Source: Rostratula benghalensis
Lineage: Eukaryota; Chordata; Aves; Charadriiformes; Rostratulidae
Assembly (NCBI GenBank): GCA_013399305.1
Contig: VXAI01000303.1
Span: forward strand, 273,689-337,688
Direction of reading: 5' to 3'
DNA length: 64,000 nt
Shown here piece by piece: positions 13,871-26,588 of the stretch; position 1 is the first letter of the stretch, and each line of letters opens with the position of its first letter. The notes beneath the pieces were generated by a model that was given only the letters and a program-made list of their open reading frames with translations, did not search any database and was not told the DNA's origin. A program made the translations under genes and the position numbers.

Positions 13871-16073
13871 GACAGTTAATAAAATTAATAATATTAATAA
13901 CATTGGGAAAAAAAAACCAATTGGAGAAAACATGATTATAAGCTTAAAACCTTGAGCCACAAGGAGGAAGTTTGCACTCCAGTACTTTTCTGTGCTCTAC
14001 TGCTCAGAGATATACTGCCTCCACCCTTGAAAGGCCTGGCAAAAATTGCATAAGGAATTGCAGAGGAGTGTGGGAGGCCCACAGAGGATTACACACTCTT
14101 GTTGATTATGGTGCTACAAAACTGACAGCTTGACCCGATCTCCACTCTTCCCCAGTCCTGTTACTTTTCAGTTTTTAACCTCATTCTGTTTTTTTCAATT
14201 TAGTAATTTTTCATCCCTTTATCTCCATCACTTCAAATATTTCAGCTGATGGTTACAGGTACCCTGAGTGAAATCCTGTCCAGGTTTTCAGTTTGTTTTA
14301 TGTGGAAGTTTTAAATAAAAGTTTACTTACTTATTGATATTAGGTTAAATCCACACCACACAGCCTGAGTTTGAAGTTGGCAGCATTATGTGTTCTAATG
14401 ATCTGAAATTAATAATAATTTCTGCTGACTGCCTAATCACTCTTAGTTCAGAATTGCAAATCCATATTTCTACACTGGCCAAGCTATAAGCACCCTGCTG
14501 ATGTATTGTGCTCTGTCTTTTTTCTAACTTATCATTATTCAACAACCTCAGACTTGACAGGTATAAGCCAGTTGAACACCTGCATTAACAGACATAGATT
14601 AACTTAACTACCATAGGAAAGTCATGCATTTTCAAACTGTATTGTAAAAATTCTCCATAGATTTTGTCTGTTTGTGACAGAGGTCTTAAAAGAATGAACA
14701 GTGGTTTATGCTCATCTGTTTAACTTCTTTCATGCGTTTTTTATCTCTTTCTCCCCAACCTACATATTAGTTAACCTCACTGTCCTGAAACTAGGCAGTA
14801 TACTCCAGTTTAAATAAGAAAGTGCTCCATCTCTTTCTACAGTACCTGACACAATGGAGACAACTGGTACCCTCAAAAGCTACTTTGTAGCAAAAATTCA
14901 GTAATATCATAATTTCTAGATTTTTCCTAGAATGATGAGGCCAAGTCACAAGCAGTCTCCCTTATCTTTCTACATGTGTGTGCCTGTTTACCTGATATTC
15001 TTTACCTAGATTTTAATTTCTTTTTTTCTTTTTTTTTATTTTTTTCTTCCATTTAGAATAGCACAGATTTCTAATTGTACAGGAAGATCTCCCTAGTGAA
15101 TTTGTTCTTCTATATAATAGATATTTTTGCATTAAAATACTCATTCAGATTTCTCATAACATTTGGGAAAGCTCAATGTTGCTGACCATGGTGGAGTAGA
15201 GGGAATTGATCTTCATCAGACATCAATCTGGAGCAAATGAGAGCTCATGTACACTTTGGGGCCTAGCTGAAAACCATCAAGGAAAGGTGAAAATGACACT
15301 ATTGAACTGGCAAGAAAGTACCTACATTATAATAAAAAAGTACAACTGTATCTCAGATTCTGTGTCCAGTTGAGCACTTTGCAGCAGAAATTAAATTCTT
15401 ACATCAGTTAAGTTTTCCATATTCAAAGACATACACATACATACACAAGTTAACTCACATATATGGTAGTTATTTATGTTTTCAAATCCTTTTTATTATC
15501 TCTCAATTTTTGCTGCTTTAACATTAACAATCTAAATAGATCAACTATTTATCATTTATGTTAATAAGGACATGAACAATCATTAAAAATATAATTCATC
15601 CAGTGTTTTTAATACTGTTAGCTCTTTATTACTGACAATACCAGAATAATGTCTTCCACCAATGGAAAAACCTCATAAGGCTGGAAGAAAAATACATTAA
15701 AAATTATTAGAATTGAGTTCTGGAAATTCTTACTCATAGGTTTTTGAGCCCTAAAGAGAAATGTTCCCCAGACAATGTCATGATATTTGTAATAATATAT
15801 GTCTAGTGGAATATATGAAGAAGGTGCTAGAGTGAGCAAGAAGATAGAAATGGGACTTGATAGACTTCAATAGACTGATCTGGCAACTACACCAGGGAAA
15901 ATGTCTATGATACTCAGAGTCATTGGAATAAACTGACTTCTCTCTATCCCTGAAAACTGTTTATATCTGCCTAAATGTTTCATGTCCTAGTCTTTTTTCA
16001 TCTTTTTGTGTGTAGATAGAAGATGATGAACTGTTGTATATGTTTTTATTTAACTTTGCAGTTGAACTAGTAG

Positions 16074-16112
16074 TTTGGTTTTGGCTTGTCTTTGGTTTTG
16101 GTTTTGGTTTTC
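16074..16112. repeat. TTTTGG simple repeat
   Basis: Five imperfect TTTTGG units (…TTTGGTTTTGGTTTTGG…), one interrupted by GGCTTGTC. A simple microsatellite with no flanking element that I recognise. Confidence 0.85.
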
Positions 16113-17847
16113 CACACCTCCAGACAGGCAACCTTACCAGGGTCTAGCCTACTCCGTTGTTTGCTTCTTTCTAGATTCTGGCTTGGCAGTGGACACATCC
16201 TGTACAAGCTCATGTTAGGTGTGTTTTAACTCACTTTTGCAAGATATTGAATGCAGTACACCTGTTCAATAAAAAACTTATCCACATTCTAACACACTTT
16301 GCTAATCAATGTATAATGTCTCTTCTTGACACCACCACAGAAAATTTCTTACATTACCCAAAAAATACTTACAAGAATCAGAACTGAAGTACACGAGTAG
16401 TACATCTCATCTCATCTGAAGTACATCTGATTAATTTTTCTCAAACTTTTGTTCTTTCACAAGGAACAAATAGAAAAAAAAATTGAGAAGATTTGAGTAA
16501 GATACTTTCTTTATGCACATATTCAGATGATAGATACACTCCAGTTTTCAAAAGTTCCAGTTTTGAAACTCATTCCATTCTTTTTTCATTTGGCTTAATT
16601 ACATCAGAATATAGGATAGTCTATGCTAAGGGAGAAGATGATCTTCATAATTTGTAATTCCACTGATTTTCTGTCTTTCAAAATGTCTTGAATATTGTGC
16701 CGAATAATGGCTTTAATATTGCACTTAATGTCACTGTCTCTATTTTACAATTACAAAAAAATACTGAAATAAATAAACCCACATATGCTGAGGATAAGTA
16801 CAAGGTAGGATCTCTTTTCCGGTTTGGTTTTTGAACACTAGATGAAGCCTGATGTTAATCTTTGGAGATTCAGCTCTATAGAAGGGATTCCAGGATAGGA
16901 CATTATTGAAAATGAAAAGGGCTTTTATTAACATAGACACAGATGGAAGAACTCTTATAGTGATGACCACCTCTGTTGAGCAATCAACCATGATTGGAAT
17001 GGAAAGTTAATAAAATCAGGACAGAGATATATAAGGAGAGGTTCTCAAGAAGCCTCGCAGATTCCATAACTCTTCCCTACAGTGACTGAATGTACCTTCT
17101 TCTGTAAATCTTTATTTTTAATGACTATGAAAACTTGCCGTACATTTCATCTTAAAATATGCTTTCCTTAACTTATCATTCATTATAATTGCATTTTAGC
17201 ACTTTTTAATGATGACTGTCTGTGCATTTTTTTACAGCCATCATCTGAAATATCAGTTAAAATGTAACATCATTCCTCAAATCCCTGACAATATTGGAGA
17301 TCTATCATTTTATAAGCTAGTAAAGTATAAAGAGAAGGGACGTATATTGAAATTGAATTTAATTCAATATTTAATACCTGTTTCCAGTAAAGATGATATC
17401 ATTTCCAGAAAAAGCATTCCTTTAGCAATACATTTTTATGCAGTGTAAGTGCATATAGCATTGTTAACAAATATTGGTTTAGTGCAGCACTGATAAAAGT
17501 ATTCTTTTGTATTTTTGTATCTGGAAGAAGTCTGTACTGCACCATACCAGTGCTTTTAGGATGGATAGAAGAGGGATCTTGGTCTTCCAAAATTGCTAAT
17601 GTTCTAAGAAAATAATGTTGTCAGAGGTTCTAAGTGTGTCTTTTGGATCCTAAGCACAGTCAATTGTATAGTTACATTAATGCACCTTCACGCCCTAGCT
17701 ATGTAAATGTCACATTTGAGAATTTTTGTATGTAAAAATTTAATTAAAGGCCAGTGACAATTTACACATATGGAAATACTCAAAATATGTTACCATTCAG
17801 TTAATATTTCCTAAGTCAATTTATTAAGAAACAGGACTTGTAATGAA

Positions 17848-18696
17848 ACTAGGAGGGCAGGCTGACACTCCAGAAGGCTGTGCCGCCATCCAGCATGACC
17901 CAGACAGGCTGGAGAGCTGGGCAGAGAATAACCTATTGAGATTCAACAAGAGAAAGTGTAGGGTCCTGCACCTGGGAAGGAAGAATTCCAGCACTGATAT
18001 TCATTAGGAGTAGATTTGCTGGAAAGCACTCCTGAGGAGCAGGATCTGAGGGTCCTGGTAGACAGTAAACTACCCATGAGCCAGCAATGTGCCCTTGTGT
18101 CAAGAGGGTCGATGGGATCCTGGGATGCATAAAGAGAGTGTGGTCAGTGGGTCAAGGGAGGTCATCCTCCCCCTCTACTCTGCACTGGTGAGGCCACAAC
18201 TGAAATACTGCACCCAGTTCTGGGGTCCCCAGTTCAAGAGGGACAGGGAACTGATGGAGAGAGTCCAGCATAGGGCAACAAAGACGATTAGCAGATTAGA
18301 GCATCTCCCTAATGAATGGCTGAGAGAGCGGGGACTCTTCAGCCTGGAGAAGAGAAGTCTGAGGGGAGACCTTATTACTGCTTACAAGTATCTGAAGGGT
18401 GGGTTGAAAGAGGATGGAGCCAGACTCTTTTCAGTGGTTCCCAGTGACAGGACAAGGGGCAATAGACACAAGCTGGAATATTGGAAATTTCATTCAAACA
18501 TGAGGAAAAACTTCTTTAGGGTGAGAGTGACAGAACACTGGAGCAGGCTGGTTATGGAGTCCCCTTCTCTGAAGACCTTCAAGACCTGTCTGGATGCAGT
18601 CCTGAGTAATGTGCTGTAGACAATCCTGCTAGTTGGACTAGATGATCTCTAGAGGTCCCTTCCAACTCTGACAATTCTGTGATTCCATGATTCCAT
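17848..18696 (+). mobile_element. CR1 LINE, 5'-truncated copy
   Basis: A 0.85-kb plus-strand copy. It opens just after the position of the reverse-transcriptase catalytic FADD motif (first readable block [15 protein letters not shown]). It runs through the ORF2 C-terminus and ends with 'ggtcccttccaactctgac' and a tail of the type ATTCTGTGATTCCATG at 18673-18696. The catalytic core of the transcriptase is missing through 5' truncation. A (ATGC)n run follows within a few bases of the tail (18702-18717). The next CR1 downstream (24890) has the same orientation. No target-site duplication could be seen. Confidence 0.96.
18089..18619 (+). pseudogene. CR1 ORF2 C-terminal remnant
   Basis: A 176-codon open frame, much of it the C-terminal (thumb and post-RT) part of CR1 ORF2. 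Readable family blocks are [20 protein letters not shown] near the start, then RDRELMERVQHRATKTISRL, then [23 protein letters not shown], and SLKTFKTCLDAVLSNVL at the end. The first dozen codons come from a different frame, because a stop and a frameshift lie between 18003 and about 18120, so the ATG at 18089 is not a real start. Upstream, 17849-18005 holds an earlier ORF2 block in another frame. In a live CR1 this region serves target-primed reverse transcription; here it is a fossil without catalytic residues. Confidence 0.9.
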
Positions 18697-21600
18697 CAAC
18701 TTATGCATGCATGCATGGATGAAAGAACTACAATATAGGAATATATATCTAGAGAGAGGCGGTCTCTGAAGAGATTAGTTGCTAGATTGTTGTTTTCAAC
18801 TTATTTCAGCTACCTTAAATACACCAGGTACCGGTGTCATGTTTTGTTTCCTTGGATTGTTAGAATAACAACGGTGCTAGAATTATGGCACAGTATGATG
18901 TTGTTTTATGTGCAGGCAGATAGTTAATTCTGCATATTTCACTTACAGTAGATGTTGGGAAAGGTGGATACAGTATAACCAGCCCCAAGAATGATAAAAG
19001 AAATAATGATTCTGTCTGTGTCTGAATACGACAGAGCTGCTTCAGCCATAAATTCCAGGACTCCAGGATTTATAATGGTAGATTAGCATTTTCAGGCTAA
19101 TCTAGAGCATGTAACATCATGTGAGGAGTTCTATTCTTGCCCCTGTCCAATAGTATCTTTCTCATCAAATGAAGGTATAAGGATGGTGGGTTGGGACAAA
19201 AACCCAGACCCCAGTCCTTACCTCACCTGCACCACAGAAACTGAGAGTGGCCAAAGCAAGTATTTGAAGAATGATTGGGAAGGCAATGCAGCATATACAT
19301 GGCACTGGAGATTTTAGTTTCTTCATTAGTTTAAAAAGTAATATTTATCAAGATCAAAAAATAGGAGAATAAGTGACACTAGGGTTTGCAAGAAGTGGTA
19401 ATAGATAAAGAGAAAAAGTAAGGAACTATTTAATCTGCGGAGAAAAAATCAATAAAAATGCCGAATTAATATTAATTTGAGGGGAATAATACACAAGTTC
19501 TTCCACCTTCCATGAGAAAGATGTTCAGATACACCAGCGGAGCTATGGGTAATTTGAGAATGAAATCAACAGAGACTGTGAGGTTGTATTAATCACTTTC
19601 CTTCAACTTTCAAACATCCAAATGCTTTGAGTTTTCTAAACTACTACAGAGATTTTTTTCCAAACATCCTTGGAAAATTATGGATATATATGTATTTTAC
19701 ATGAACAATGGTAACTGGTGATCTTTAACCTTTTTTACCATGCTTTGAAAATATTGAAATGTGGATTTTGGATCTATTACCAAAAATGGTGTTACTACAG
19801 TTACTTGCACAAAAAAAGCCACAAATGCAAGACATTCTTGTAATAAACTGAATTTCAAATACCTCAAACAGTAACACTATTCACAGTAGAAATGCTAGAT
19901 GAGTGGGGAACTAGAAGGAAAAGATGAATGAAGAGCAGGTATATAAATACTTTAACCTGTCAAAGTGTAGGAGAGACTGTGGATGAGGTACATTGCATCA
20001 GTATGAGCCGTCATCTCCCAAATTACTTTCATTTATGGTAAAACCCTCTTATAACACTGTGTAAGTATGAAAAGAAGGATATTTAATTACTTTATTCAGG
20101 CAATAAGGGGCATTTACAGTTGTCAGTGCAGTATAGAAAATGGGCTTACTGCAAATATTTAATTTGGAACAGACATATCTGATTTAGTAAGGCTGCTTTC
20201 TGGAATCACACCTTCTCTCCTAAAAATTCCTCTCCTATACATTTGAATTCAACTCAGAGACACCTAAAGGTTAATGGCTCATCTAAACACCCAAAATGGC
20301 AGTTCTAGAGGAAAACTTGGGATTTTTTTTTCTCCAGTTATAGTTAACAATTCAGAGTTTGACCATAGCCCATGAGCTTGAAATGTCTTTCAAGTAAACT
20401 CACTGTAAAGCTTCTCAGTTCACTTCTAAAAGTAAATTATTTTCCATGGAAATACTGTAGAATACACTAAATTCCAAAGATATTAATTAGTTTAATCTAT
20501 CATATACCTCAATATTAAATATCTGTTTACTGTATCACTAGCAAGCATATCATGATTTACCAGAGCAGAAAAAAATTATTTAAATGTGCTATTCTTCACA
20601 TTCTAAGTGCTGTCAAAATTAAGATTTACCCTACCACAAAAGAAGTTCTATACAGCTTCACACAACTATCTTTACAGACATTTAAGCTACATTTCACCTT
20701 TTTCATTTTTACCTTACAGTGAGTTCTAGGAATAAATACATTAAAGATTTTGACTTTGTTCCTGTAAACCAAAACCAATAAAACATCAATAAAAGCTATA
20801 AAAGGATCTGAAATCACCAGGTAAACAGTGTCTAGCAGGGAGCATCTTACAAAAATTCATACACCTATTACATCTTATCTACTTGTGATGCTGTTGGGCA
20901 TTAATGGGGGAATATTACGTATTTAAAAGATACATATGCACTAAGCCTGCAGGGCATCTCACAATATTTAGCTCTATTTTTGTTGTGTAGTTGCAAAAAA
21001 AAAACACACCCAGAAATATCTCATCTCTAATGCGACTTAAGTGATATTACCAGAAAAATAACAAAATTGTCTTATAAAGAGAAATTAATTGAGACTGGCT
21101 TTCACAAAAACTGGGTTTTTTACCTTTCCCCCTTTTTACAGCAGAATATCTGAACTGTATGAAGTATTTTGGCCTACTGTTGATGCATAAAATTTGATGT
21201 GTTTGACAAGTGGCATATTGGCAAGATTTACAGAGCTTGAAAAATATGCCAAGGCTAGTCTATAAATAATATTAAACAGGAACCTGTTTTTTCCCACCTC
21301 CCTTTCTGTGAAATGTTGCCTGAATTCCAATAATAAGTCTGGAAAGGAAAAGGTCTGGTGGTATTTGAAAATCCTCTGATAAACTTTAAAGACTACAGGT
21401 TGTATATGTTCTGAAATAGAAAGGTATTGTCTCTTTTAAACTGAAAACTTGTATAACATAAAAAAACCCCTGTATCGTTCACATGACATGAAATAAATCT
21501 CATTAGCACAGACTCCCCATAATTTAACCAAAATGCAAGTCTTGCAAGGGGCAAAGATAGAACTCTGTCATGGTATGAAATAACACATGAATTATGTACA

Positions 21601-21707
21601 GGAAATGAAGGAAGTTTCCAATAGGGTAATATCTTTTCAACCAGTCCTCACCTTCAGGCAAAGAGAATTTATAGCAAACTTGAGGAAATTGGTGCAGAAG
21701 TTTGGGT

Positions 21708-21730
21708 ATTTGAATACATTGTATTCAAAT
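21708..21730. repeat. 23-bp palindrome (11-bp arms, 1-nt centre)
   Basis: Arm 21708-21718 (ATTTGAATACA) is the exact reverse complement of 21720-21730, with T at 21719. AT-rich and isolated. It shares the one-base-centre layout of the palindrome at 9803-9833 but not its sequence. Confidence 0.9.
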
Positions 21731-22133
21731 GTGTTTAGTGAACTATGCAAAAAGAACATTTGCAGCTGTCCCAAAGTAGGAATATTTTTATTTCTTTTAT
21801 TTTTTTTTAAATCATTAGCAGGCAAAAATATTACACAATAAACTAGCAGAGTGGTCATAGAAAACAACGTGTTTAATTTGGCATGTCATTGCCATTACTA
21901 ACTGTAACACAAAGTACTTGTTCAGGAAATTATGATTCATGCAATTAACATAGTGATTGAGCACATTCTTTAACTTCCACTGACTCGAACTTACCAAAAA
22001 ACAAGGACAAATGAACTAATGAGCTCAAACTGTAGCTAGAAAAAGTCAAGATGACATTAGGAAATAGTATTCAGTGGTAAGGGCAGTGAAGAATTGAAAC
22101 CGCCTGACAGGGTTGTTGTAGAGCTTTGTTACA

Positions 22134-22159
22134 NNNNNNNNNNNNNNNNNNNNNNNNNN
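22134..22159. other. assembly gap, 26 N
   Basis: A run of 26 N directly followed by a poly(A) stretch, which probably explains the assembly break. Confidence 1.
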
Positions 22160-24198
22160 AAAAAAAAAATTAAAAAAGGAAAGGAAGAATCTAAGCACAC
22201 ATGAAAAAAAATTGAAAGTGTCAAAAAAAAGCTATTGGAATGTTACTAGAACAGGAAGCAGGAAAGAAATTATATTTAATGAAAATGTGAATTTCCAGTC
22301 ACTCTCCAGGTCCATTGCACCTGACTGGGTTTTTTTTTTATGTATTACTGGAAGTTTGGATCAATATAATTTCACTTCAGAGTCTCTAGCTGTCTACAGA
22401 GCAGGTGTAGCTTGTTGATCCCATAATATACCTCCATTCTGGCAGGACAGTATGCCTCTGTCCCCATCAATTCAGAAATGTGATTGCCATGTCCCCTTGG
22501 GACTTTGCCCCTTTGCTACATCTGTTAACAAGTTTTGTAGCCATGAAGCCTTTAGATGCCAATTTTGAACTGTTGACAAGAACAAGAGCATCAGACAGTA
22601 AATATTTTTTTATTAGCAGTATCAACAGTATTGCCCCTTGTAGTGTTCTTTGACAAGAACACATTCTCAGTGAGGCATCTGGCCAAAAAAATGTATTGCA
22701 AGAGTGAACATTACTCTTCAGTCCCACATTTCCAACTGGCCTGTTCATGATTTTAACATGTTTTCCATGTTTGTGAATCTCTCTAAAAATATTGAATGAC
22801 ATTTTAATAACCCAAATATCTTCCATTAAACCTGATGGTCTTCAACACAAAACAAAACTGTGTGAAAGTACGAAGGAATATGAGCCTAAAAGCACAAAAT
22901 ATGAGCTATTTAGTTCCTGACAGAATTAATAGTGGTCTACTCTGTTAGTTCAGTGTTCTATGGATCATGGTCCAGAAGACTATTTTATTATTATACTGAT
23001 TCAAGAAAATATGTAAATATGAGCTTAACTTTAAGCCCATTGACTCAAAATTATGCAAGTGGTAAAGTGCATCTCCTGAATAATGCTTTTGAGTGATGCT
23101 CTGACCAGCCTTAACTATGTTTGTGTACTCTGATCCAACAAAACATTGATTCCAGTCAGACTATTCTACTTAAAGTGAAGAATGAATGTTTTTCTGTCAT
23201 GGGGCAAAGTTACATTAAAAATAAGCATGAAGGAAGTTAAATCGTATAGTTAGCAATAGTTCATTTGGTCAGCACACCTGAAATTCACTGGTAAATATTG
23301 TAGTCAAAAGAGAAAACCACCAAATGAAATCAGGTCATGCTGTTTCTTTTGCAATAGGAAAACCTTTTTTAATGGAATGATGGCATAAACATATAAAAGA
23401 TTTTCATGTACTTAAGGCTCATAAAGTAGCTGAGCCATCAATGTACCGCTAACATTGACACTCATATTGAAAGATTTCCTCTTTAAAGAAGAGAGGAGAA
23501 GAGATGTTGGGTCATTTTGGTTTTTACTTTAAAAATATCTTTTGAAAACATGGAACAAGAGATTGTAATTTTTTAAATAAATTAGTATGCTTTTCTTGTT
23601 GAACTTTTGCACATTTCCTTCACAATAATCCATGTGTTCAATTGTGTTCTTACTAATCTTTTTTTTTTTTTAGTTTAGAAGAAATCTGGTGATTTGAATT
23701 TTCTCACCAATATAGCATCAGTTAGAATTTTTTCTTAGAAGTGTTGCATTGACAATCTTGGTACGGTTTCAGCAGATACCTGTTCGATGCAGAGTTAAAA
23801 AGAGAAAACCATATCTGAAGAATTCCTTCCTCAGACTTCTATTCTCCAGGTCTAATCACAGTGAGGCAGTTCTTGAAATCTATAATATAAAATCATATCA
23901 TCATAGCAACAGAGATGAGACCATGCTTTGCAAACAAAATTGGCAACTGAATGAGACTCACTGACAATGGTTGTCACACCTACAAAAGTGGTCTGTAAGA
24001 CATCATGACTTGATAACATGATAAGCAACACAGATAAAAGACACTGGATCAGTGTGCAGAAAATTCACTAGCAGGCACTGGTGAATTCAGCTGAGTATTT
24101 TCATCACTGATAAAAAAAAATTAAAAATCCCCTTTTCTTTCAATAGGAATAACACATTGTTATCTTTTTCCTTCTGTTTTGTTCAGAATGGTGCATTT

Positions 24199-24252
24199 TG
24201 TGGGGCTTGGGTGGGTTTTGTTTGGTTGGTTGGTTTTTTGGTGTTTTTTTTT
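24199..24252. repeat. GT-rich low-complexity tract
   Basis: G and T only over nearly the whole length, with (TTGG)n at the centre (TTTGGTTGGTTGGTT) and a T-run at the end. No element abuts it. Confidence 0.85.
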
Positions 24253-24646
24253 AAATAATAACAATAGAAAACACCAGTCATGTAATTTGTTTAAAATCTA
24301 TTAAACAAAAATAACAGACTATGGATTGGTCCATAAAGTAAGAAGATGAAAATTAGGAAGACGTATATTTGAATTATTTCTATTTGTTGAGACTTCATTC
24401 ATCTCCATCTTTCAGCTTCCTGATGGAATAGCTGAGAAAGTATTCCTATTGCAAATACAAACACAAGCTGTCACTCTCAACCTATCTTACTATTGCTCAC
24501 AATATTGATAACTACACAGCTAGGTTTCAGTTCTGATACTATTTCAAAACAGATGTGGAATGCTGCAGGATAAAATACATTGATTACTTGATTTTACATT
24601 AATTAGTACTGAAAACTGACCTCAAGTATAACAACCTCTCAATTAC

Positions 24647-24663
24647 ATATATATATATATATA
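24647..24663. repeat. (AT)n microsatellite
   Basis: Eight and a half uninterrupted AT units after 'aattac'. Likely variable in length between individuals, as such runs usually are. Confidence 0.95.
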
Positions 24664-24889
24664 ACCCTGAATAAATCCATATCTTTAAATAGACCTATAT
24701 TAATAACAGTGATGACAAAATAAATGAGATGAATTCAAAAAAAGCAGAATTATCTTCATATACTGAGATTAATTTAGTACAGAGGAATGAATTCAAAGAA
24801 AACTCATTGTATCTGTGAATCCACCCAGGCGTCCTACAAATATTAGAAAAGGTACATTTTTATAATTGAACACACCAGATAATTCCTAT

Positions 24890-26461
24890 GAGTCTTTTGC
24901 CTTTTCTGGGCAAAACAGGATCTATAAGAATGAAGAATCACCCATTGTAGGAGAAAACCACATTTGAGACCTTATAAGGATCTTAAAGGTACATAAATCC
25001 ATGGGATGAGATTAAATCCATCCATGGATCCTCAGGGAATTGGCGGATGAAGTTGCTAAACTACTTTCCATCATAATTGAGAAATCATGGCAATCTGGTG
25101 AAGTTCCTGCTTATTTGAAAATGGGGAACGTAACCCTGGTATTAAAAAAAGAAAAAAGATGAGCCGGGGAACTATAGACCTGTCCATCTCACCTCTGTGC
25201 CTGGCAAGGTCATGGAGCAGATCTGCCTGGAATCTCTGCTAAGGCCCATGGAAAATAACGAGGTGACTGGTGACAGCCAACATACCTGACAAATTTGGTG
25301 TCCTCCTATGATGGCACTATAGTCTTGGTAGATAAGGGGGAACAACAGACATCATCTACCTGGACTTATGCAAAGTGTTTGACACTGTCCCTCATGACAT
25401 CCTGGTCTCTAAACTGGAGAAACAGATCTGAGGAATGAACACTCAATGGACCAGGAACTGGATGGATAGCCACATTCATAGGGCTGAGGTCAATGACTCA
25501 ATGTCCAAGTGTAAGCAGGTGACGAGTGGCTCAGGGGTCAGTAATGAGACCAGTGTTGTTTAATATCTTTGTTTGAGACTTGAACAGTGGGATTCAGTAC
25601 ACTCTCAGCAAGTTTGCCAATGACACCAAGTTGTGTGGACACACTGGAGGAAAGAGATGCCATCCCAATGATGGACAGGCTTGAGAAGTTGGCCTGTGTG
25701 AACCTCACGTTCAATGAGGCTAACTGCAAAGCCTAATACCTGGGTTGAGGCAATCCCAAGCACAAATACAGGCTGGGCAGAGAGTGGATTGAGAGCAGCC
25801 TTGAGGAGGAGGTCTTGAGAGTCAGGGTGGATGAGAAGTTTAACATGAGCCAGCAGAACGCACTGGCAGCCCAGAAAGTCAACTACAACCTGGGATTCAT
25901 GAAAAGGGAGATGATTCTCTCCCTCTATTCTGGTGAAATCCCATCTGGGATCCAGCTTTGGAGTCCCCACCACAAAGAGGACATGAACCTATTGTAGCGA
26001 GTCGAAAGGAAGGCCACGAAGATCATCACAGGGCTGGAGTACTTCTATGAAGACAGGCTGAGAGAGCTGAGGTTGTTCAGCCTGGAGAAGGCTCTGGGAA
26101 AACCTTATAATGGCCTTCCAATACCTAAAGGGGGCCTACAGAAGAGATGGGGAGAGAGTCTGTCAGGGAGTGGAGCAATAGGACAAAGAGTAATGATTTT
26201 AAACTGACAGGGGAGAGATTTAGACTAGATACTAGGAAAGAATTCTTTACTGTGATGGTGGTGAGACACTGGAACAGGCTGACCAGAGAAGCTGTGGATG
26301 CCCCATTCCTGAGGGGTTCAAGGCAAGGCTGGATGGGGCCTTGAGTAAGCTGCTCTAGTGGGAAGTGACCCTGCCTATGACAGTCTGGTTGGAACTCGAA
26401 GATCTTTAAGGTCCCTTCCAAACCAAACCATTCTATGATTTCATCATTCTGTGATTCTATT
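24890..26461 (+). mobile_element. CR1 LINE, 1.6-kb 5'-truncated copy
   Basis: A plus-strand copy. It starts in the linker just before the reverse transcriptase (VGE..VRD-type block at about 24948, then 'aaggtacataaatccatgggatgag') and runs through the whole RT domain and ORF2 C-terminus. It ends with 'aaggtcccttccaaaccaaaccattctatgatt' and the tail at about 26428-26461. Many indels and stops show that it is old. The left edge is approximate. A 14-bp tandem repeat begins 12 bases after the tail, followed by the first copy of a 76-bp duplicated sequence. Confidence 0.95.
24940..26350 (+). pseudogene. CR1 ORF2 reverse transcriptase remnant
   Basis: Blocks recognisable in order: [13 protein letters not shown] at about 25033, a PVHLTSVPGKVMEQI-like block at 25181-25221, the motif-A block [21 protein letters not shown] at about 25358-25420, the FADD site at 25613-25624, and MSQQNALAAQKVNYNLGF at 25845-25900. 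Then comes the C-terminal SLYSG and GVSSLEK-like region, ending at [15 protein letters not shown]. At the FADD site the sequence reads FAND: GAT has become AAT, removing the first of the two metal-binding aspartates. With several frameshifts as well, the copy cannot be active. Confidence 0.9.
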
Positions 26462-26472
26462 TAACTAGGAAT

Positions 26473-26512
26473 CATATGGAAAGACCATGTGGAAAGAATC
26501 ATGTGGAAAGAG
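26473..26512. repeat. three imperfect 14-bp tandem units
   Basis: Units CATATGGAAAGAC, CATGTGGAAAGAAT and CATGTGGAAAGAG lie head to tail between the CR1 tail and the 76-bp repeat that begins at 26513. The origin is unknown. Confidence 0.85.
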
Positions 26513-26588
26513 GTACAGCTTGTACCTCACAGGACCTCTTTGTTGATTGCCTGACACTGCAATACCGTACTTTGTAATTTGTGGAACT
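26513..26588 (+). repeat. 76-bp direct repeat, copy 1
   Basis: This copy begins GTACAGCTTGTACC and ends TTTGTGGAACT. The same 76 bases recur at 28635-28710 with two substitutions (position 55: G here, T there; position 69: G here, C there) and no indel. Similarity stops sharply at both ends. I do not recognise the sequence as part of CR1 or of the LTR family seen here. Confidence 0.95.

Larger units (their letters stand above)
11109..17847. other. unique AT-rich sequence, no recognised gene
   Basis: About 6.7 kb without a recognised repeat or gene, apart from the simple repeats listed separately. On the minus strand, 12427-12788 carries two overlapping open frames of 98 and 72 codons that end near an AATAAA followed by a GT-rich stretch. 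I could not match either peptide to a family. Short A- or T-runs occur at about 11307-11319, 11891-11903 and 15021-15044. Confidence 0.6.
18697..24889. other. unique AT-rich sequence, no recognised gene
   Basis: About 6.2 kb between two plus-strand CR1 copies. No gene or element recognised. It holds an (ATGC)n run directly after the CR1 tail, a 23-bp near-palindrome at 21708-21730, a small N gap and GT- and AT-rich simple repeats. The longest unexplained frame is 119 codons on the minus strand at 22467-22826, with no recognisable motif. Confidence 0.6.

Noticed and set aside
22467..22826. 119-codon minus-strand frame as a gene
   Set aside because: No motif, no splice signals worth noting, and length within chance expectation.
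25605..25973. 122-codon minus-strand frame
   Set aside because: Antisense of the plus-strand CR1 reverse transcriptase remnant.
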